A stretch of DNA of 64,000 bases from Streptomyces marincola (GTDB lineage: Bacteria > Actinomycetota > Actinomycetes > Streptomycetales > Streptomycetaceae): NCBI RefSeq assembly GCF_020410765.1, contig NZ_CP084541.1:6440001-6504000 (forward strand), written 5' to 3'. Positions 18,901 to 27,098 of this stretch are shown piece after piece. Numbering within the stretch: the stretch's first letter is position 1; each line of letters starts with the position of its first letter. The notes under the pieces are model-generated. The model saw nothing but the letters and a program-made list of their open reading frames with translations. It ran no database searches and was not told the DNA's origin. The position numbers and the translations under genes are program-made.

Positions 18901-21900
18901 GGTGAACGGCACGGTGCTGCTGCCGGGGACGGGTTTTGTCGAGTTGGCGTTGCGTGCGGGTGATGAGGTCGGCTGCGGTCAGCTGCGGGAACTGACGCTT
19001 CAGGCGCCGCTGCTGCTGCCGGATGAGGGGGGCGTTCAGCTTCAGGTCGTGGTCGGTGTGCCGGGTGAGGACGGGCGCAGGAGCGTGCACGTGTACTCGC
19101 GTGCCGAGGACGCCGATCCGGCACTGCCCTGGACCTGCCACGGCGAAGGCATCCTGACCGACGAGCCGCACACCGGCGGCACCGAGGACCTCACGAACTG
19201 GCCGCCGCAGGGCGCGGAACCGGTCGACGTCTCCGCCTTCTACCCGGCCGCCGCCGAGGCCGGCTACGAGTACGGGCCGGTGTTCCAAGGGCTGCGCGCC
19301 GCCTGGCGGCGCGGCGAGGAGATCTACGCCGAGGTCGCCCTGCCGGAGACGGCGCAGGCCGACGCCGCCCGCTTCGGCATCCACCCCGCCCTGCTCGACG
19401 CCGCACTCCACGCGAACGCCGTGGCCGCGTCCGACGAGGCCAGGGACACGCTGCTGCTGCCGTTCGCCTGGACCGGCGTGTCCCTGCACGCCACCGGCGC
19501 GGCGCGGCTGCGGGTGCGCCTCAAGTCGGCCGGCCCCGAGGAAGTCTCCCTGCTGGTGGCGGACTCCTCGGGCCGGACCGTCGCGCGCGCCGAATCGCTG
19601 GTGCTGCGGCCGGTCACCGCCGGCCAGCTCGCCGCGGACGACCAGGCGGGGGCCGAGTCCCTGTTCCGCGTGGACTGGACCGGCCTGCCCATCGACACCG
19701 ACAGCGTGCCCTTCGGCGTGTGGGCGGTGCTGGGCGATGAGGCGTTCGGCGTCGGGGCCGCCGTGCACGCGGCCGGCCTGGCCATCGACGCCTATCCCGA
19801 CCTGGACTCCCTGCGCGCCGTGCTCGACGCCGGGGTGCCCGCGCCCGCCGTCATGCTGCTGACCTGCCCGCCCGGCGAGCCGGCGGGTGAGGCGAGCCCC
19901 GACGTCGTCGTGGACGTCCTGCGCGTCGCCCAGGAATGGCTGGCCGACGAACGGCTGACCGAGACCCGGCTGGTCGTGGTCACCCAGGGAGCGATCGCCA
20001 CCGGCCCGGGGCAGGAGGTCACCGACCTCCGCAACGCCCCGCTCTGGGGCCTGCTGCGCTCGGCGCAGTCCGAACACCCCGACCGCTTCCTGCTGCTCGA
20101 TGTCGATCCCGCGACCGGTGCGGAGCAGGAACTGGTCGCCGCCGTGCTCGCCGCCATGGCCGCGAGCGAGCCGCAGGTGGCGATCCGCGCCGCGCAGGCC
20201 CTGGTGCCCCGCCTGGTGCGGGCGCACGGCGGCGCGCTGGCCCCGCCGGCCGACGCGACCGCCTGGGCGCTGCGCGCCACGGGCTCGGGCACCCTGGAGG
20301 ACCTGGCCCTGGTCGCGACGCCCGAGGCCCACGACCCGCTCGCCCCGAACGAGGTGCGCGTCGCCGTCCGGGCGGCCGGCCTCAACTTCCGCGACGTGCT
20401 GCTCGGCCTCGGCATGTACCCGGAGGAGGCGCCGCTGGGCAGCGAGGCCGCCGGTGTGGTGGTCGAGGTCGGCGCCGATGTGACCGGCCTGGCCGTGGGC
20501 GACCGGGTGATGGGCCTGATCCCCAAGGGCTTCGGCCCCCTGGCGATCACCCCGGCACGCGCCGTGGTCCGCGTCCCCGAGGGGTGGTCGTTCGAGCAGG
20601 CGGCGTCGGTGCCGGTGGCGTTCGTGACCGCGTACTACGGCCTGGTGGACCTGGCCGGGCTGCGGGCGGGGGAGTCGGTGCTGGTCCACGCTGCCGCGGG
20701 CGGTGTGGGCATGGCGGCGGTGCAGCTCGCGCAGCACCTGGGGGCGACGGTGTTCGCCACCGCGAGCGAGGCCAAGCAGGCGACCGTGCGGGAGCTGGGG
20801 GTGCCGGTGGAGCGGATCGCGTCCTCGCGCGATCTGGACTTCCGCGACACCTTCCTCGCCGCGACCGACGGCGCCGGTGTGGATGTGGTGCTGGACTCGC
20901 TGGCGCGGGAGTTCGTGGACGCCTCCCTCGAACTGCTGCCGCGCGGCGGCCGGTTCACCTCCATGGGCAAGACCGACATCCGCGACCCGGAACAGGTCGC
21001 CGCCGACCACCCCGGAGTCCGCTACCGGGCCTACGACCTCGGGGACGCCGGCGAGCAGCGGGTCGGCGAGATCCTGGCCGAGATCGTGCGGCTCTTCGAG
21101 ACGGGAGCCCTGCGTCCGCTGCCGATCACCATGTGGGATGTGCGGCGGGCGCCGGAGGCGTTCCGTTTCATGTCGCAGGCCAAGCACATCGGGAAGATCG
21201 TGCTCACCGTGCCGCCCGCCCTCGACCCGCAGGGCACGGTGCTGATCACCGGCGGCACCGGAACGCTCGGCTCGATCCTCGCCCGCCACCTGGTCACCGA
21301 GCGCGGCGTGCGGTCCCTCGTGCTCACCAGCCGCAGGGGTCTTGAGACGCCGGGCGCGGCCGAACTGGCCGCCGAGCTGGCCGAGTCGGGGGCCCGCGTG
21401 GAGATCGCCGCCTGCGACGCGGCCGACCGCGGCGAACTGGCCGCCGTCCTGTCCGCCATCCCGGCCGAACACCCGCTGACCGGCGTCGTCCACGCCGCGG
21501 GCGTGCTGGACGACGGCGTCCTCGCCTCGCTCACCGAGGAGCAGGTCCACCGCGTGTGGCGGCCCAAGGTCGACGCCGCGCTGAACCTGCACGAGCTGAC
21601 GCGCGACGCCGACCTGTCCATGTTCGCTCTCTACTCCTCGGCCGCCGGTGTCTTCGGCGGCCCGGGGCAGGGCAACTACGCGGCGGCCAACGCCTTCCTC
21701 GACGCCCTGGCCCACCACCGGCGCGCCCGGGGGCTGCCCGCCACCTCGCTCGTGTGGGGGTTCTGGGCGGACGCGAGCGGCATGACCGGGCACCTCGGCG
21801 GACGCGACCGGGACCGGATCTCGGGCAACGGACTCGTGCCCCTGACCGCCCAGGAGGGCAACGCCCTGTTCGACGCGGCCGTCCGCACCGACGAGGCCCT

Positions 21901-23242
21901 GCTGGTCACCGCGCGCCTCGACCTCGCGGGCATCCGCGGCCTGGCCGCCGCGGCCGGCTCGGCGGCGAGCCTGCCCGCGATGATGCGGGCACTGATCCGC
22001 CCGCCCGCGCAGCGCCGTTCCGTGGAGCGCGCGACCGGCGGCGCCGCCGCGACCACCGACGCCGGGGCGCTGAACGCCCGGCTCGCCGGCCTGGACGAGG
22101 CCGCACGCGAGCAGGCGCTGCTCGCCCTGGTCCGCGACCACGTCGCGGTGGTGCTCGGCTTCGCCGACGCCGAAGGCATCGACACCGGGCGGGAGTTCCT
22201 GGCCCTCGGGTTCGACTCGCTCACCGCCGTGGAGCTGCGCAACCGCCTCAACGCCGCGACCGGCCTCGAACTGGCGCCCACGCTGATCTTCGAGCACCCG
22301 ACGCCCCTCGCGCTGGCCCGGCACCTGACGGAAGAACTGCGCGACACCCTGGCCTCCGGCGCGGCACCCGTGGCGGCGGCTCCCGCCGCGCCCCCGGCGC
22401 CGGAGTCGATCAGCGCGATGTGGCAGACGCAGTTCGCCGCGGGACGCGGCCCCCAGCTGCACGAGGTCATGCTGCAACTGGCCGAGTTCCGCCCGAGGTT
22501 CACCTCGGCCGAGGACATCGCCGAGCTGCCGCGCCTGACCCCGCTGGCCCGCGGCCCGCGGCTGCCGCGGCTGGTGTGCGTGCCGACCTTCGCGTGGAAG
22601 CCGAGCCCCTACCAGTACTCGACGTTCGCGGCCGGCTTCACCGGGAACCGGTCCCTGTCCGTGCTCGCGCTGCCCGGTTTCAAGAGCGGCGAGCAACTGC
22701 CCAGCGGGCTCGACGCGCTCGTCGACGCCCAGGCCGAGGCGATCCGCCGGGAGATGGGCGACGATCCGTTCGTCGTGGTCGGCTACTCCATCGGCGGCTT
22801 CCTCGCCAACGCCATCACCCACCGGCTCGAACAGGCCGGTTCCGGCCCGGCCGCCCTGGTGATGATCGACACCCACTGGATGGACCTCTACGGCTACAAC
22901 GAGGACGACCCGTGGGTGAAGAACATCGCCAGCGGCGTGCTCGACCGCGGCAGCCAGCAGGACCAGCTCGGCGAGGACTGGGGCGACGCGTGGGTGACCG
23001 CGCGGGCCCGGTACATGGGCATGCGGTTCGAGCCCCGGCAGGTGGCCGCGGAAACGCTGCTCCTGCGGGCGAGCGAACGCATCGACCCGGACGCGGAAGG
23101 AGAGGACTCGGTGGCCGACTGGAAGCACCCGCACACGTCGATCGCCGTGCCGGGCAACCACTTCTCCGTGATCGAGGGGCCGGGCGGCACGCACACCGCC
23201 GGAGTCCTGGACGAGTGGCTGCGCCAGCGGTTCGAGGCGTGA
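15998..23242 (+). CDS. Type I modular polyketide synthase, final fully reducing module with thioesterase
   Basis: The product is 2414 aa from ATG 15998 (MNNEDKLREYLKRATADL..., a docking coiled coil); in-frame codons further upstream overlap the preceding PKS gene. Domains: KS ~16090-17370 (Cys codon 16607); AT ~17696-18740 with GHSQGE (Ser codon 17969) and YASH at 18272, implying methylmalonyl-CoA; DH ~18793-19620 (His codon 18896); KR structural part; ER ~20285-21220; KR ~21230-21850 with LDD at 21506; ACP Ser codon 22217; thioesterase ~22540-23240 with GYSIGG (Ser codon 22787), an Asp in MIDTH and a His in PGNHFS. It is the last assembly-line enzyme: it adds a second saturated methyl-branched unit and releases the chain as an acid or lactone. 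A 2,4-dimethyl saturated carboxyl end is therefore predicted (inference from domain content). Confidence 0.97.
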   Translation: MNNEDKLREYLKRATADLRQVRRRVKELEEHQPIAIVGMACRFPGGVESPEDLWRVVRDEVDAVDKFPTDRDWDLESLYDPDPEQPGKSYVVEGGFLRDATSFDPAPFGISPREALAMDPQQRLLLETSWEAFERAGIPPTGLRGSQIGVFAGTLPSEYTSRIVSAPDEIEIFLGTGNSPSVVSGRIAYTLGLEGPAVSLDTACSSSLVAMHLAAQALRNGECSLALAGGVTVMSTPTSFVLQSRLKGASADGRCRAFSAAADGFGPGEGVGMVVLERLSDARRNGHQVLAVIRGSAVNQDGASNGLTAPNGPSQQRVIRQALANAGLSAADVDAVEAHGTGTTLGDPIEAQALIATYGQGRPEDRPLWLGSVKSNIGHAQAAAGVAGVIKMVMAMREGVLPRTLHVDEPTPKVDWSAGAVELLTRSRPWPAGERPRRAGVSSFGISGTNSHLIVEEAPADAAADGPVVPPAGDAPRAWTAPLLPWIVSARGAAALAAQAERVADAAERAEPADIGWSLITGRAALEHRAVVWGAERGELVSGLRAVAADSPAVNATHGTGAEDTGLLFVFPGQGSQWVGMGRGLLECSPVFAARLGECGEALAPFVEWSLVEVLRGADESWLERVDVVQPVLWGVMVSLAAVWESVGVVPSAVVGHSQGEIAAAVVAGALSLADGARVVALRSLAIRELAGGGGMVSLAAGAGRVEELLAEAGAGGVSVAALNGPSATVVAGDVAGLDAVIAAAEAAGVRARRVPVDYASHSPHVEAIEERILADLAPIEPRSSRVPLVSAVSGEVLDTAGMDAGYWYRNLRQPVRFADAVGTALSLGFRSVVEVSAHPVLTMSVQEIAESAGAQDAVVVGTLRRNEDEAARLVASAAELWVNGATVDWAAFYAGRAVHRVDLPTYAFQRSPYWLDSGAQDVDVSGAGLRAAEHPLLGASVTLAVDGGVLLTGRLSSRTHPWLADHAVNGTVLLPGTGFVELALRAGDEVGCGQLRELTLQAPLLLPDEGGVQLQVVVGVPGEDGRRSVHVYSRAEDADPALPWTCHGEGILTDEPHTGGTEDLTNWPPQGAEPVDVSAFYPAAAEAGYEYGPVFQGLRAAWRRGEEIYAEVALPETAQADAARFGIHPALLDAALHANAVAASDEARDTLLLPFAWTGVSLHATGAARLRVRLKSAGPEEVSLLVADSSGRTVARAESLVLRPVTAGQLAADDQAGAESLFRVDWTGLPIDTDSVPFGVWAVLGDEAFGVGAAVHAAGLAIDAYPDLDSLRAVLDAGVPAPAVMLLTCPPGEPAGEASPDVVVDVLRVAQEWLADERLTETRLVVVTQGAIATGPGQEVTDLRNAPLWGLLRSAQSEHPDRFLLLDVDPATGAEQELVAAVLAAMAASEPQVAIRAAQALVPRLVRAHGGALAPPADATAWALRATGSGTLEDLALVATPEAHDPLAPNEVRVAVRAAGLNFRDVLLGLGMYPEEAPLGSEAAGVVVEVGADVTGLAVGDRVMGLIPKGFGPLAITPARAVVRVPEGWSFEQAASVPVAFVTAYYGLVDLAGLRAGESVLVHAAAGGVGMAAVQLAQHLGATVFATASEAKQATVRELGVPVERIASSRDLDFRDTFLAATDGAGVDVVLDSLAREFVDASLELLPRGGRFTSMGKTDIRDPEQVAADHPGVRYRAYDLGDAGEQRVGEILAEIVRLFETGALRPLPITMWDVRRAPEAFRFMSQAKHIGKIVLTVPPALDPQGTVLITGGTGTLGSILARHLVTERGVRSLVLTSRRGLETPGAAELAAELAESGARVEIAACDAADRGELAAVLSAIPAEHPLTGVVHAAGVLDDGVLASLTEEQVHRVWRPKVDAALNLHELTRDADLSMFALYSSAAGVFGGPGQGNYAAANAFLDALAHHRRARGLPATSLVWGFWADASGMTGHLGGRDRDRISGNGLVPLTAQEGNALFDAAVRTDEALLVTARLDLAGIRGLAAAAGSAASLPAMMRALIRPPAQRRSVERATGGAAATTDAGALNARLAGLDEAAREQALLALVRDHVAVVLGFADAEGIDTGREFLALGFDSLTAVELRNRLNAATGLELAPTLIFEHPTPLALARHLTEELRDTLASGAAPVAAAPAAPPAPESISAMWQTQFAAGRGPQLHEVMLQLAEFRPRFTSAEDIAELPRLTPLARGPRLPRLVCVPTFAWKPSPYQYSTFAAGFTGNRSLSVLALPGFKSGEQLPSGLDALVDAQAEAIRREMGDDPFVVVGYSIGGFLANAITHRLEQAGSGPAALVMIDTHWMDLYGYNEDDPWVKNIASGVLDRGSQQDQLGEDWGDAWVTARARYMGMRFEPRQVAAETLLLRASERIDPDAEGEDSVADWKHPHTSIAVPGNHFSVIEGPGGTHTAGVLDEWLRQRFEA
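18875..19161 (+). repeat. 287-bp tract identical to 12265-12551 (PKS DH region, copy 2)
   Basis: This is the second copy of the DH tract described at 12265. It is separated from the first by 6610 bases, and the two lie in the same orientation and the same reading frame of their genes. Confidence 0.9.
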
Positions 23243-23339
23243 GCAGCCCGGTCCCGCGGCCCCGCCCGGGACCAACGGCGGCCGGCGCGGGCGAGAGCCC
23301 GCCGGCCGCGCACAGCAGCGAAGCAGAAGGGAGCACACC

Positions 23340-24269
23340 GTGCTCGAACTGGCCGGGCGGACCGCGTTCATCACCGGTGCCGCCCAGGGAATCGGCCTCG
23401 GCATCGCCCGCGCCTTCGCCCGGGAGGGCGTCGGACTCGCGATCACCGACATCGACCAGGAGGCACTGGACAAGGCGGAAGCCGAACTGTCCGCACTCAC
23501 CACCGTGGCGGCCTTCCGCCTCGACGTGCGCGACCGCGCGGCGTTCGCGAGCGTCGCGGACGCGGCGGAGGCGCGCGTCGGCCCGGTGACGCTGCTGGTC
23601 AACAACGCCGGCATCGGCGGGCCGCTGTCGATCGCCGAGATGTCCTACGAGCTGTGGGACCTCTACGTGGGCATCAACATCGGCGGGGTGATCAACGGAA
23701 TCCAGACGTTCCTGCCGCGCATCATCGCGCGCGGCGAGCCGGGGCACGTGGTGAACACCGCCTCCGCGGTCGGTCTCGCCCCCGCGGGCGGCTCGACCAT
23801 CTACGAGACGTCGAAGACCGCGGTGGTCGGACTCTCCGAGTCCCTCGGCAAGCAACTCGCCCTGGAGGGCCACCCGGTCGGCGTCACGGTCCTGTGCCCC
23901 GGCGTGGTGGCGACGAACCTGGCCGCCACCTCGCGCACGGCCAGGGACGGCGCCGCCCCGCGCCCCGAGGCGTCCGCCGAGGAGCGGGAGCGCGACGAGC
24001 GGCGCGAGCGGGACGAGACCAGCTTCCTGCGCAACCTCGGCATGGACCCGGACGCGGCAGGCCCCATGGTGGTGGCCGCGGTGAAGGCCGGCGCGCCCTA
24101 CGCCATCACCGACCGGAGCGCGGCCGGGCAGCTCACCCAGCGGGCGAAAGCGCTGTTCAGCGCGTTGCCGCCGGCCACGGAACTCGACCACAAACTGGAC
24201 GTGTTCATGGCCGCGCAGCGGCGGCGGATGGCCCAGGGGCCGGCCGGCGAAGCCGGCCCCCCGCGCTGA
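23340..24269 (+). CDS. Short-chain dehydrogenase/reductase (SDR)
   Basis: The product is 309 aa, starting at GTG 23340 behind AAGGGA. It shows a classical SDR Rossmann start (GAAQGIGLG), NNAG at about residue 90, Ser in NTASAVG and the YETSK catalytic pair. It is longer than the ~250-aa family norm and has a charged Arg/Glu-rich insert near residues 205-220 before the C-terminal part. It lies 97 bases after the terminal PKS gene in the same direction and ahead of a strong terminator, so it is probably the last gene of the PKS transcript. Likely roles are oxidoreduction of the released polyketide or a ketoreduction supplied in trans. The substrate cannot be read from the sequence. Confidence 0.85.
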   Translation: MLELAGRTAFITGAAQGIGLGIARAFAREGVGLAITDIDQEALDKAEAELSALTTVAAFRLDVRDRAAFASVADAAEARVGPVTLLVNNAGIGGPLSIAEMSYELWDLYVGINIGGVINGIQTFLPRIIARGEPGHVVNTASAVGLAPAGGSTIYETSKTAVVGLSESLGKQLALEGHPVGVTVLCPGVVATNLAATSRTARDGAAPRPEASAEERERDERRERDETSFLRNLGMDPDAAGPMVVAAVKAGAPYAITDRSAAGQLTQRAKALFSALPPATELDHKLDVFMAAQRRRMAQGPAGEAGPPR

Positions 24270-24287
24270 CCCGCGGCCCTCCCGCCC

Positions 24288-24325
24288 GCGGCGCCGTCCG
24301 CCCCGACCGGGGCGGACGGCGCCGC
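24288..24325 (+). terminator. Hairpin terminator after PKS-SDR operon
   Basis: A perfect 17-bp inverted repeat (24288-24304 with 24309-24325) encloses a 4-base loop 18 bases after the SDR stop. It has no T-run, as is common for actinomycete terminators. Confidence 0.8.
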
Positions 24326-24405
24326 CGGTAGGGCGCTCCGCACGGCACAACCGCCCCACGAGTGCACTCGGGCCCCAGTGCCAGGACTTTGATTTCAGCG
24401 AAAAT

Positions 24406-24426
24406 TAACCCCCTGCGGCGGGGTTA
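24406..24426. promoter_or_regulatory. Inverted repeat TAACCCC-N7-GGGGTTA upstream of ParB-type regulator
   Basis: Two perfect 7-base arms separated by 7 bases sit in an AT-richer stretch about 180 bases before the regulator start. The 24270-24604 gap holds only the terminator, this repeat and a presumed promoter. The repeat may be an operator, possibly autoregulatory; no known box was matched. Confidence 0.4.
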
Positions 24427-24604
24427 TTCCCGGAGTTCTCCAGGGGATCATCTGGAATGGTGTCTCGTGGCGCAGCGGCCGGGCCTGCCGCGTCGCCGAC
24501 GCCGAGCGACGTTTCCGTGGCGGCGCCCGAGCCTGCTGACGGCATGTGACCATCCGAGCGTGATCGAGCGAACATGCCGTCGGAAGGCCATGAAGGAGCC
24601 CTCA

Positions 24605-25639
24605 ATGAGCCGCAATATCGTGCCGCCCCGTGCCGCCGTTCAGCCAGGAGACGACTTCGCATTCCTGCGCGCCAGGTGGGCGCGCGTGCTTTCGGCCATC
24701 GAAATGGTGCCCGTCGCCGCGCTCACCGCCGCCGATTCGCCGCGTTCCTCGGCCGAGGACCAGGTGCACGTGAAAGTACTCGCCGAATCGGAGGGGGAGT
24801 TACCGCCCATCATCGTCCACCGGCCCACCATGCGCGTGATTGACGGAAGGCACCGGCTGCGGGTGGCGGGCGATTCGGGCAGAACGTGGATAGCCGTCCG
24901 GTTCTTCGACGGATCGGAGAGCGAGGCGTTCGCCCTGTCCGTGGAGCGGAACACGCGCCACGGCCTTCCGCTGACCCTTTCCGAACGCACGGCGGCGGCG
25001 CGGCGCATCCTCGCCTCCCACCCGGAATGGTCGGACGGCGTGGTCGCCGCCATCGCGGCGCTCTCCACGAAGACGGTCCGCACGCTGCGGCGCGACACGG
25101 CCGCCGGCGTGCTCCCCGCCGCCGTCAGGGTGGGGAGGGACGGCAGGGCGCGCCCCGTCGACAGCACGGCCGGGCGGCTGCGGGCGGCCGAGGTGATCAG
25201 GGAGAATCCCGGGGCATCGCTCCGAGCGGTCGCCAGGGAGGCCGGCATATCGCCGTGGACGGTGCGGGACGTCAGGGAACGGCTGCGGCGGGGCGATGAC
25301 CCGCTGCCCGCGGGCCGGTCCGGGCCCAGACCGGAAAGCCCCTCAAGACCGCTGCTGCGCGCCGTCCCCGACCCCCGGCCGGCCAGGGGCGCGCGGGAGG
25401 AGCCCCACCGGCTCGACGGGCTGCTCGGCGACCCGGCCCTGAAATACTCCGACCAGGGGCGCTTCCTGCTGCGCGTCCTGGCCGCCAACGCCCTGTCGGA
25501 CGAGAAGCGCGACGCGCTCGTCCGCAGCGTCCCGCCGCACTGGCGCGGTGCCGTTCACCGGCTGGCCGTCGAATACGCCGACTTCTGGCGGGACTTCGCG
25601 CTGCGGGTGCGCCCGGGAGGCGAGCCGGGCGCCCGGTGA
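24605..25639 (+). CDS. ParB/StrR-type pathway regulator
   Basis: The product is 344 aa. I placed the start at ATG 24605 because AAGGAG lies 6 bases upstream; the frame stays open back to a GTG at 24362, but that stretch does not look coding. The N-terminal part resembles the ParB nuclease-fold domain (VHVKVLAES..., DGRHRLRVA..., ERNTRHGLPLT), followed by a helix-turn-helix (ASLRAVAREAGISPWTV) near residues 200-215 and a variable C-terminus. This layout is that of StrR/NovG-like activators of antibiotic clusters rather than of chromosome-partition ParB, which would sit beside parA; none is here. It lies between the PKS operon and the phenazine genes and could control either or both. Confidence 0.75.
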   Translation: MSRNIVPPRAAVQPGDDFAFLRARWARVLSAIEMVPVAALTAADSPRSSAEDQVHVKVLAESEGELPPIIVHRPTMRVIDGRHRLRVAGDSGRTWIAVRFFDGSESEAFALSVERNTRHGLPLTLSERTAAARRILASHPEWSDGVVAAIAALSTKTVRTLRRDTAAGVLPAAVRVGRDGRARPVDSTAGRLRAAEVIRENPGASLRAVAREAGISPWTVRDVRERLRRGDDPLPAGRSGPRPESPSRPLLRAVPDPRPARGAREEPHRLDGLLGDPALKYSDQGRFLLRVLAANALSDEKRDALVRSVPPHWRGAVHRLAVEYADFWRDFALRVRPGGEPGAR

Positions 25640-25657
25640 CCGGGCTGCTGGGCGTCG

Positions 25658-25693
25658 CGCGCCACCGCGGGGCCTCGGCCCCGCGGTGGCGCG
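25658..25693. terminator. Bidirectional hairpin between convergent regulator and phzG
   Basis: A perfect 16-bp GC-rich inverted repeat (25658-25673 with 25678-25693) sits in the 67-base gap between two convergent genes, so it can end both transcripts. Confidence 0.8.
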
Positions 25694-25706
25694 GAAGGCC
25701 GCGGCC

Positions 25707-26354
25707 TCACGGCTGGAGGCGGGTGACGCGCCAGCCTTCCGCCTCGCCCGCGTCCCTGTCGTACCGCAGCCGGCGGTGCAGGCGGTCGGGGGCGGCCGAC
25801 CAGAACTCCACCGACTCGGGGCCGAGCAGGTAGCCGGCGAACCTCGCCGGGCGGGGCAGCGGCGCGCCCGCCGCCTCAAGGCGGCGGGCCCGGCCGCGCA
25901 GCGCCTCGGCGTCCCCCAGCGGCTCGCTCTGGTGGGACAGGTGCGACATGGGGTGCAGCGGGACGGGGCGCGCCGCCCACAGTGCGTCGGACTCCTCGTC
26001 GCCGAGCCGGGCGACCGGCCCCGACAGCACGACCTGCTGGCTGGTCTCCCGCCAGTACAGCAGGCCCGACGCCCAGCCCGTCGCCTCCATCTCGCGCCCC
26101 TTGCGGCTGGTGGCGTGCGTGCTGAAGACGAGGCCGGCGTCGTCGAGCCGGGTCACGGTCACCATGCGGTTGGAGGCCCGGCCGTCCCGGTCCGAGGTGG
26201 CGAGCGCCATGGAGCGGGGCTCGCGGACGCCGCGCTCGGTGGCCTCGGCCAGCCAGCGCCGGACGAGCCCCAGGGGGCGGTCGGGCGGCGCGTCGTACTC
26301 GGGGAAGTCGAGGCCGACCGTGCCGGTGAGGGATTCGAACCTGCTTGAGTCCAC
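25707..26354 (-). CDS. phzG: PhzG-like FMN-dependent oxidase (pyridoxamine-5'-phosphate oxidase fold)
   Basis: The product is 215 aa, the usual PhzG length. It has the PNPOx flavin-binding fold: NRMVTVTRLDDAGLVFSTH near residues 60-80, then TSRKGREME, and the C-terminal EFWSAAPDRLHRRLRY typical of the family. In phenazine pathways PhzG oxidises the unstable reduced tricyclic intermediates towards phenazine-1-carboxylate or phenazine-1,6-dicarboxylate. It lies 13 bases after phzB on the same strand, so the two form a leftward operon that runs into the bidirectional terminator. The phz neighbours support PhzG over a housekeeping PdxH. Confidence 0.9.
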   Translation of the reverse strand: MDSSRFESLTGTVGLDFPEYDAPPDRPLGLVRRWLAEATERGVREPRSMALATSDRDGRASNRMVTVTRLDDAGLVFSTHATSRKGREMEATGWASGLLYWRETSQQVVLSGPVARLGDEESDALWAARPVPLHPMSHLSHQSEPLGDAEALRGRARRLEAAGAPLPRPARFAGYLLGPESVEFWSAAPDRLHRRLRYDRDAGEAEGWRVTRLQP

Positions 26355-26367
26355 GGGGCCGCTCCGC

Positions 26368-26859
26368 TCAGGTGGGGATTCCTTCCCTGCGGATCTCGGG
26401 CACGGCGATCCCCAGGGCGCGGAACTGCTGGCACGGGTTCATGAACTCCCGCTGCTGCTTGATCTTTCCCCCTTCGAACAGGAACGAATGGAGGAAGTGG
26501 TTGCGGTAGTGTCCCTCGGGGTAGCCGGGGAACAGGATTTTCCCCTCGCCGTCGCATTCGACCCAGAACCGGTTGGGGTCCTGGGTGTCGAAAATCTCGA
26601 TGTTGATCCACGCCCAGTCCGGGAAGCACCTGAGCGACCAAACGGCGTGATCGCCGAGCCGGTCGCGCCCGCGAATGACGATCGGCTCACCGCTCTCCGT
26701 CGTCCACAGCCCGCCCGTCCCGTCCTCGGTGAACAGCAAGTGGCGGCGCAGGCGGTCCTGGCCCCGCGTGTTCATGTACTGCTCGACAATGGCGCGATTG
26801 TGGTCGCGCAGTTCCTTTTCGTCGACCGGGGGATGGGCGGGCGCGATGTCGTTGGTCAT
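26368..26859 (-). CDS. phzB: PhzA/B-like phenazine condensation enzyme
   Basis: The product is 163 aa from the ATG at 26859; a longer frame upstream runs into the promoter region and was not used. PhzA/B proteins (NTF2-like/ketosteroid isomerase fold) bring together two molecules of the PhzF product to form the phenazine tricycle. Here His71 (DHAVWSLRCFPDW) and Glu138 (QREFMNP) sit where the catalytic His and Glu are described in the family. Only one copy is present, as expected outside Pseudomonas, where phzA and phzB are duplicates. It is divergent from the O-methyltransferase across a 239-base promoter region. Confidence 0.93.
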   Translation of the reverse strand: MTNDIAPAHPPVDEKELRDHNRAIVEQYMNTRGQDRLRRHLLFTEDGTGGLWTTESGEPIVIRGRDRLGDHAVWSLRCFPDWAWINIEIFDTQDPNRFWVECDGEGKILFPGYPEGHYRNHFLHSFLFEGGKIKQQREFMNPCQQFRALGIAVPEIRREGIPT

Positions 26860-26991
26860 GGCTTTCCCGTCTTCCTTCCACGTCACGTCACCTGCCGAGG
26901 AGCCGGCAGACCGGGTCATGATTCCCCCACGTGCCCTGTGCGGGCGAACCGCCGGCTGGACACCCCGCGCGCCGGGACGCGGCGCCCCGAT

Positions 26992-27041
26992 GTCCAACCA
27001 GGTCAACGTCCCGCGTTGGACTCGCGGTCCTGTGGTTGGAC
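26992..27041. promoter_or_regulatory. Repeated GTTGGAC heptamers in divergent phenazine promoter region
   Basis: GTCCAACCA at 26992-27000 and TGGTTGGAC at 27033-27041 form a perfect 9-bp inverted repeat. A third heptamer, GTTGGAC, lies at 27015-27021, twenty bases before the last one. They sit about 60 bases ahead of the methyltransferase start and about 135 ahead of phzB, where an activator or repressor of both groups could bind. Confidence 0.5.
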
Positions 27042-27098
27042 GGCACCACCGCTCCTAGCATGAGCCGACGTCATATGACCCTGCCCGGGGAGAAACAC

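Noticed and set aside
15992..23614. Minus-strand open frame of about 2500 codons opposite the third PKS
   Set aside because: It mirrors the plus-strand PKS gene codon by codon, has no domain pattern, and is the expected open antisense frame in very GC-rich DNA. The same applies to the long antisense frames at 12181-15657 and 9946-12117.
24362..24604. Upstream in-frame extension of the ParB-type regulator (GTG 24362)
   Set aside because: The segment crosses an inverted repeat and AT-rich promoter-like DNA, lacks family similarity, and a strong ribosome site precedes ATG 24605.
25707..26354. Housekeeping PdxH (vitamin B6 synthesis) instead of PhzG
   Set aside because: The gene is 13 bases from phzB in a phenazine locus and its length and C-terminus fit PhzG; PdxH activity cannot be excluded but is less likely.
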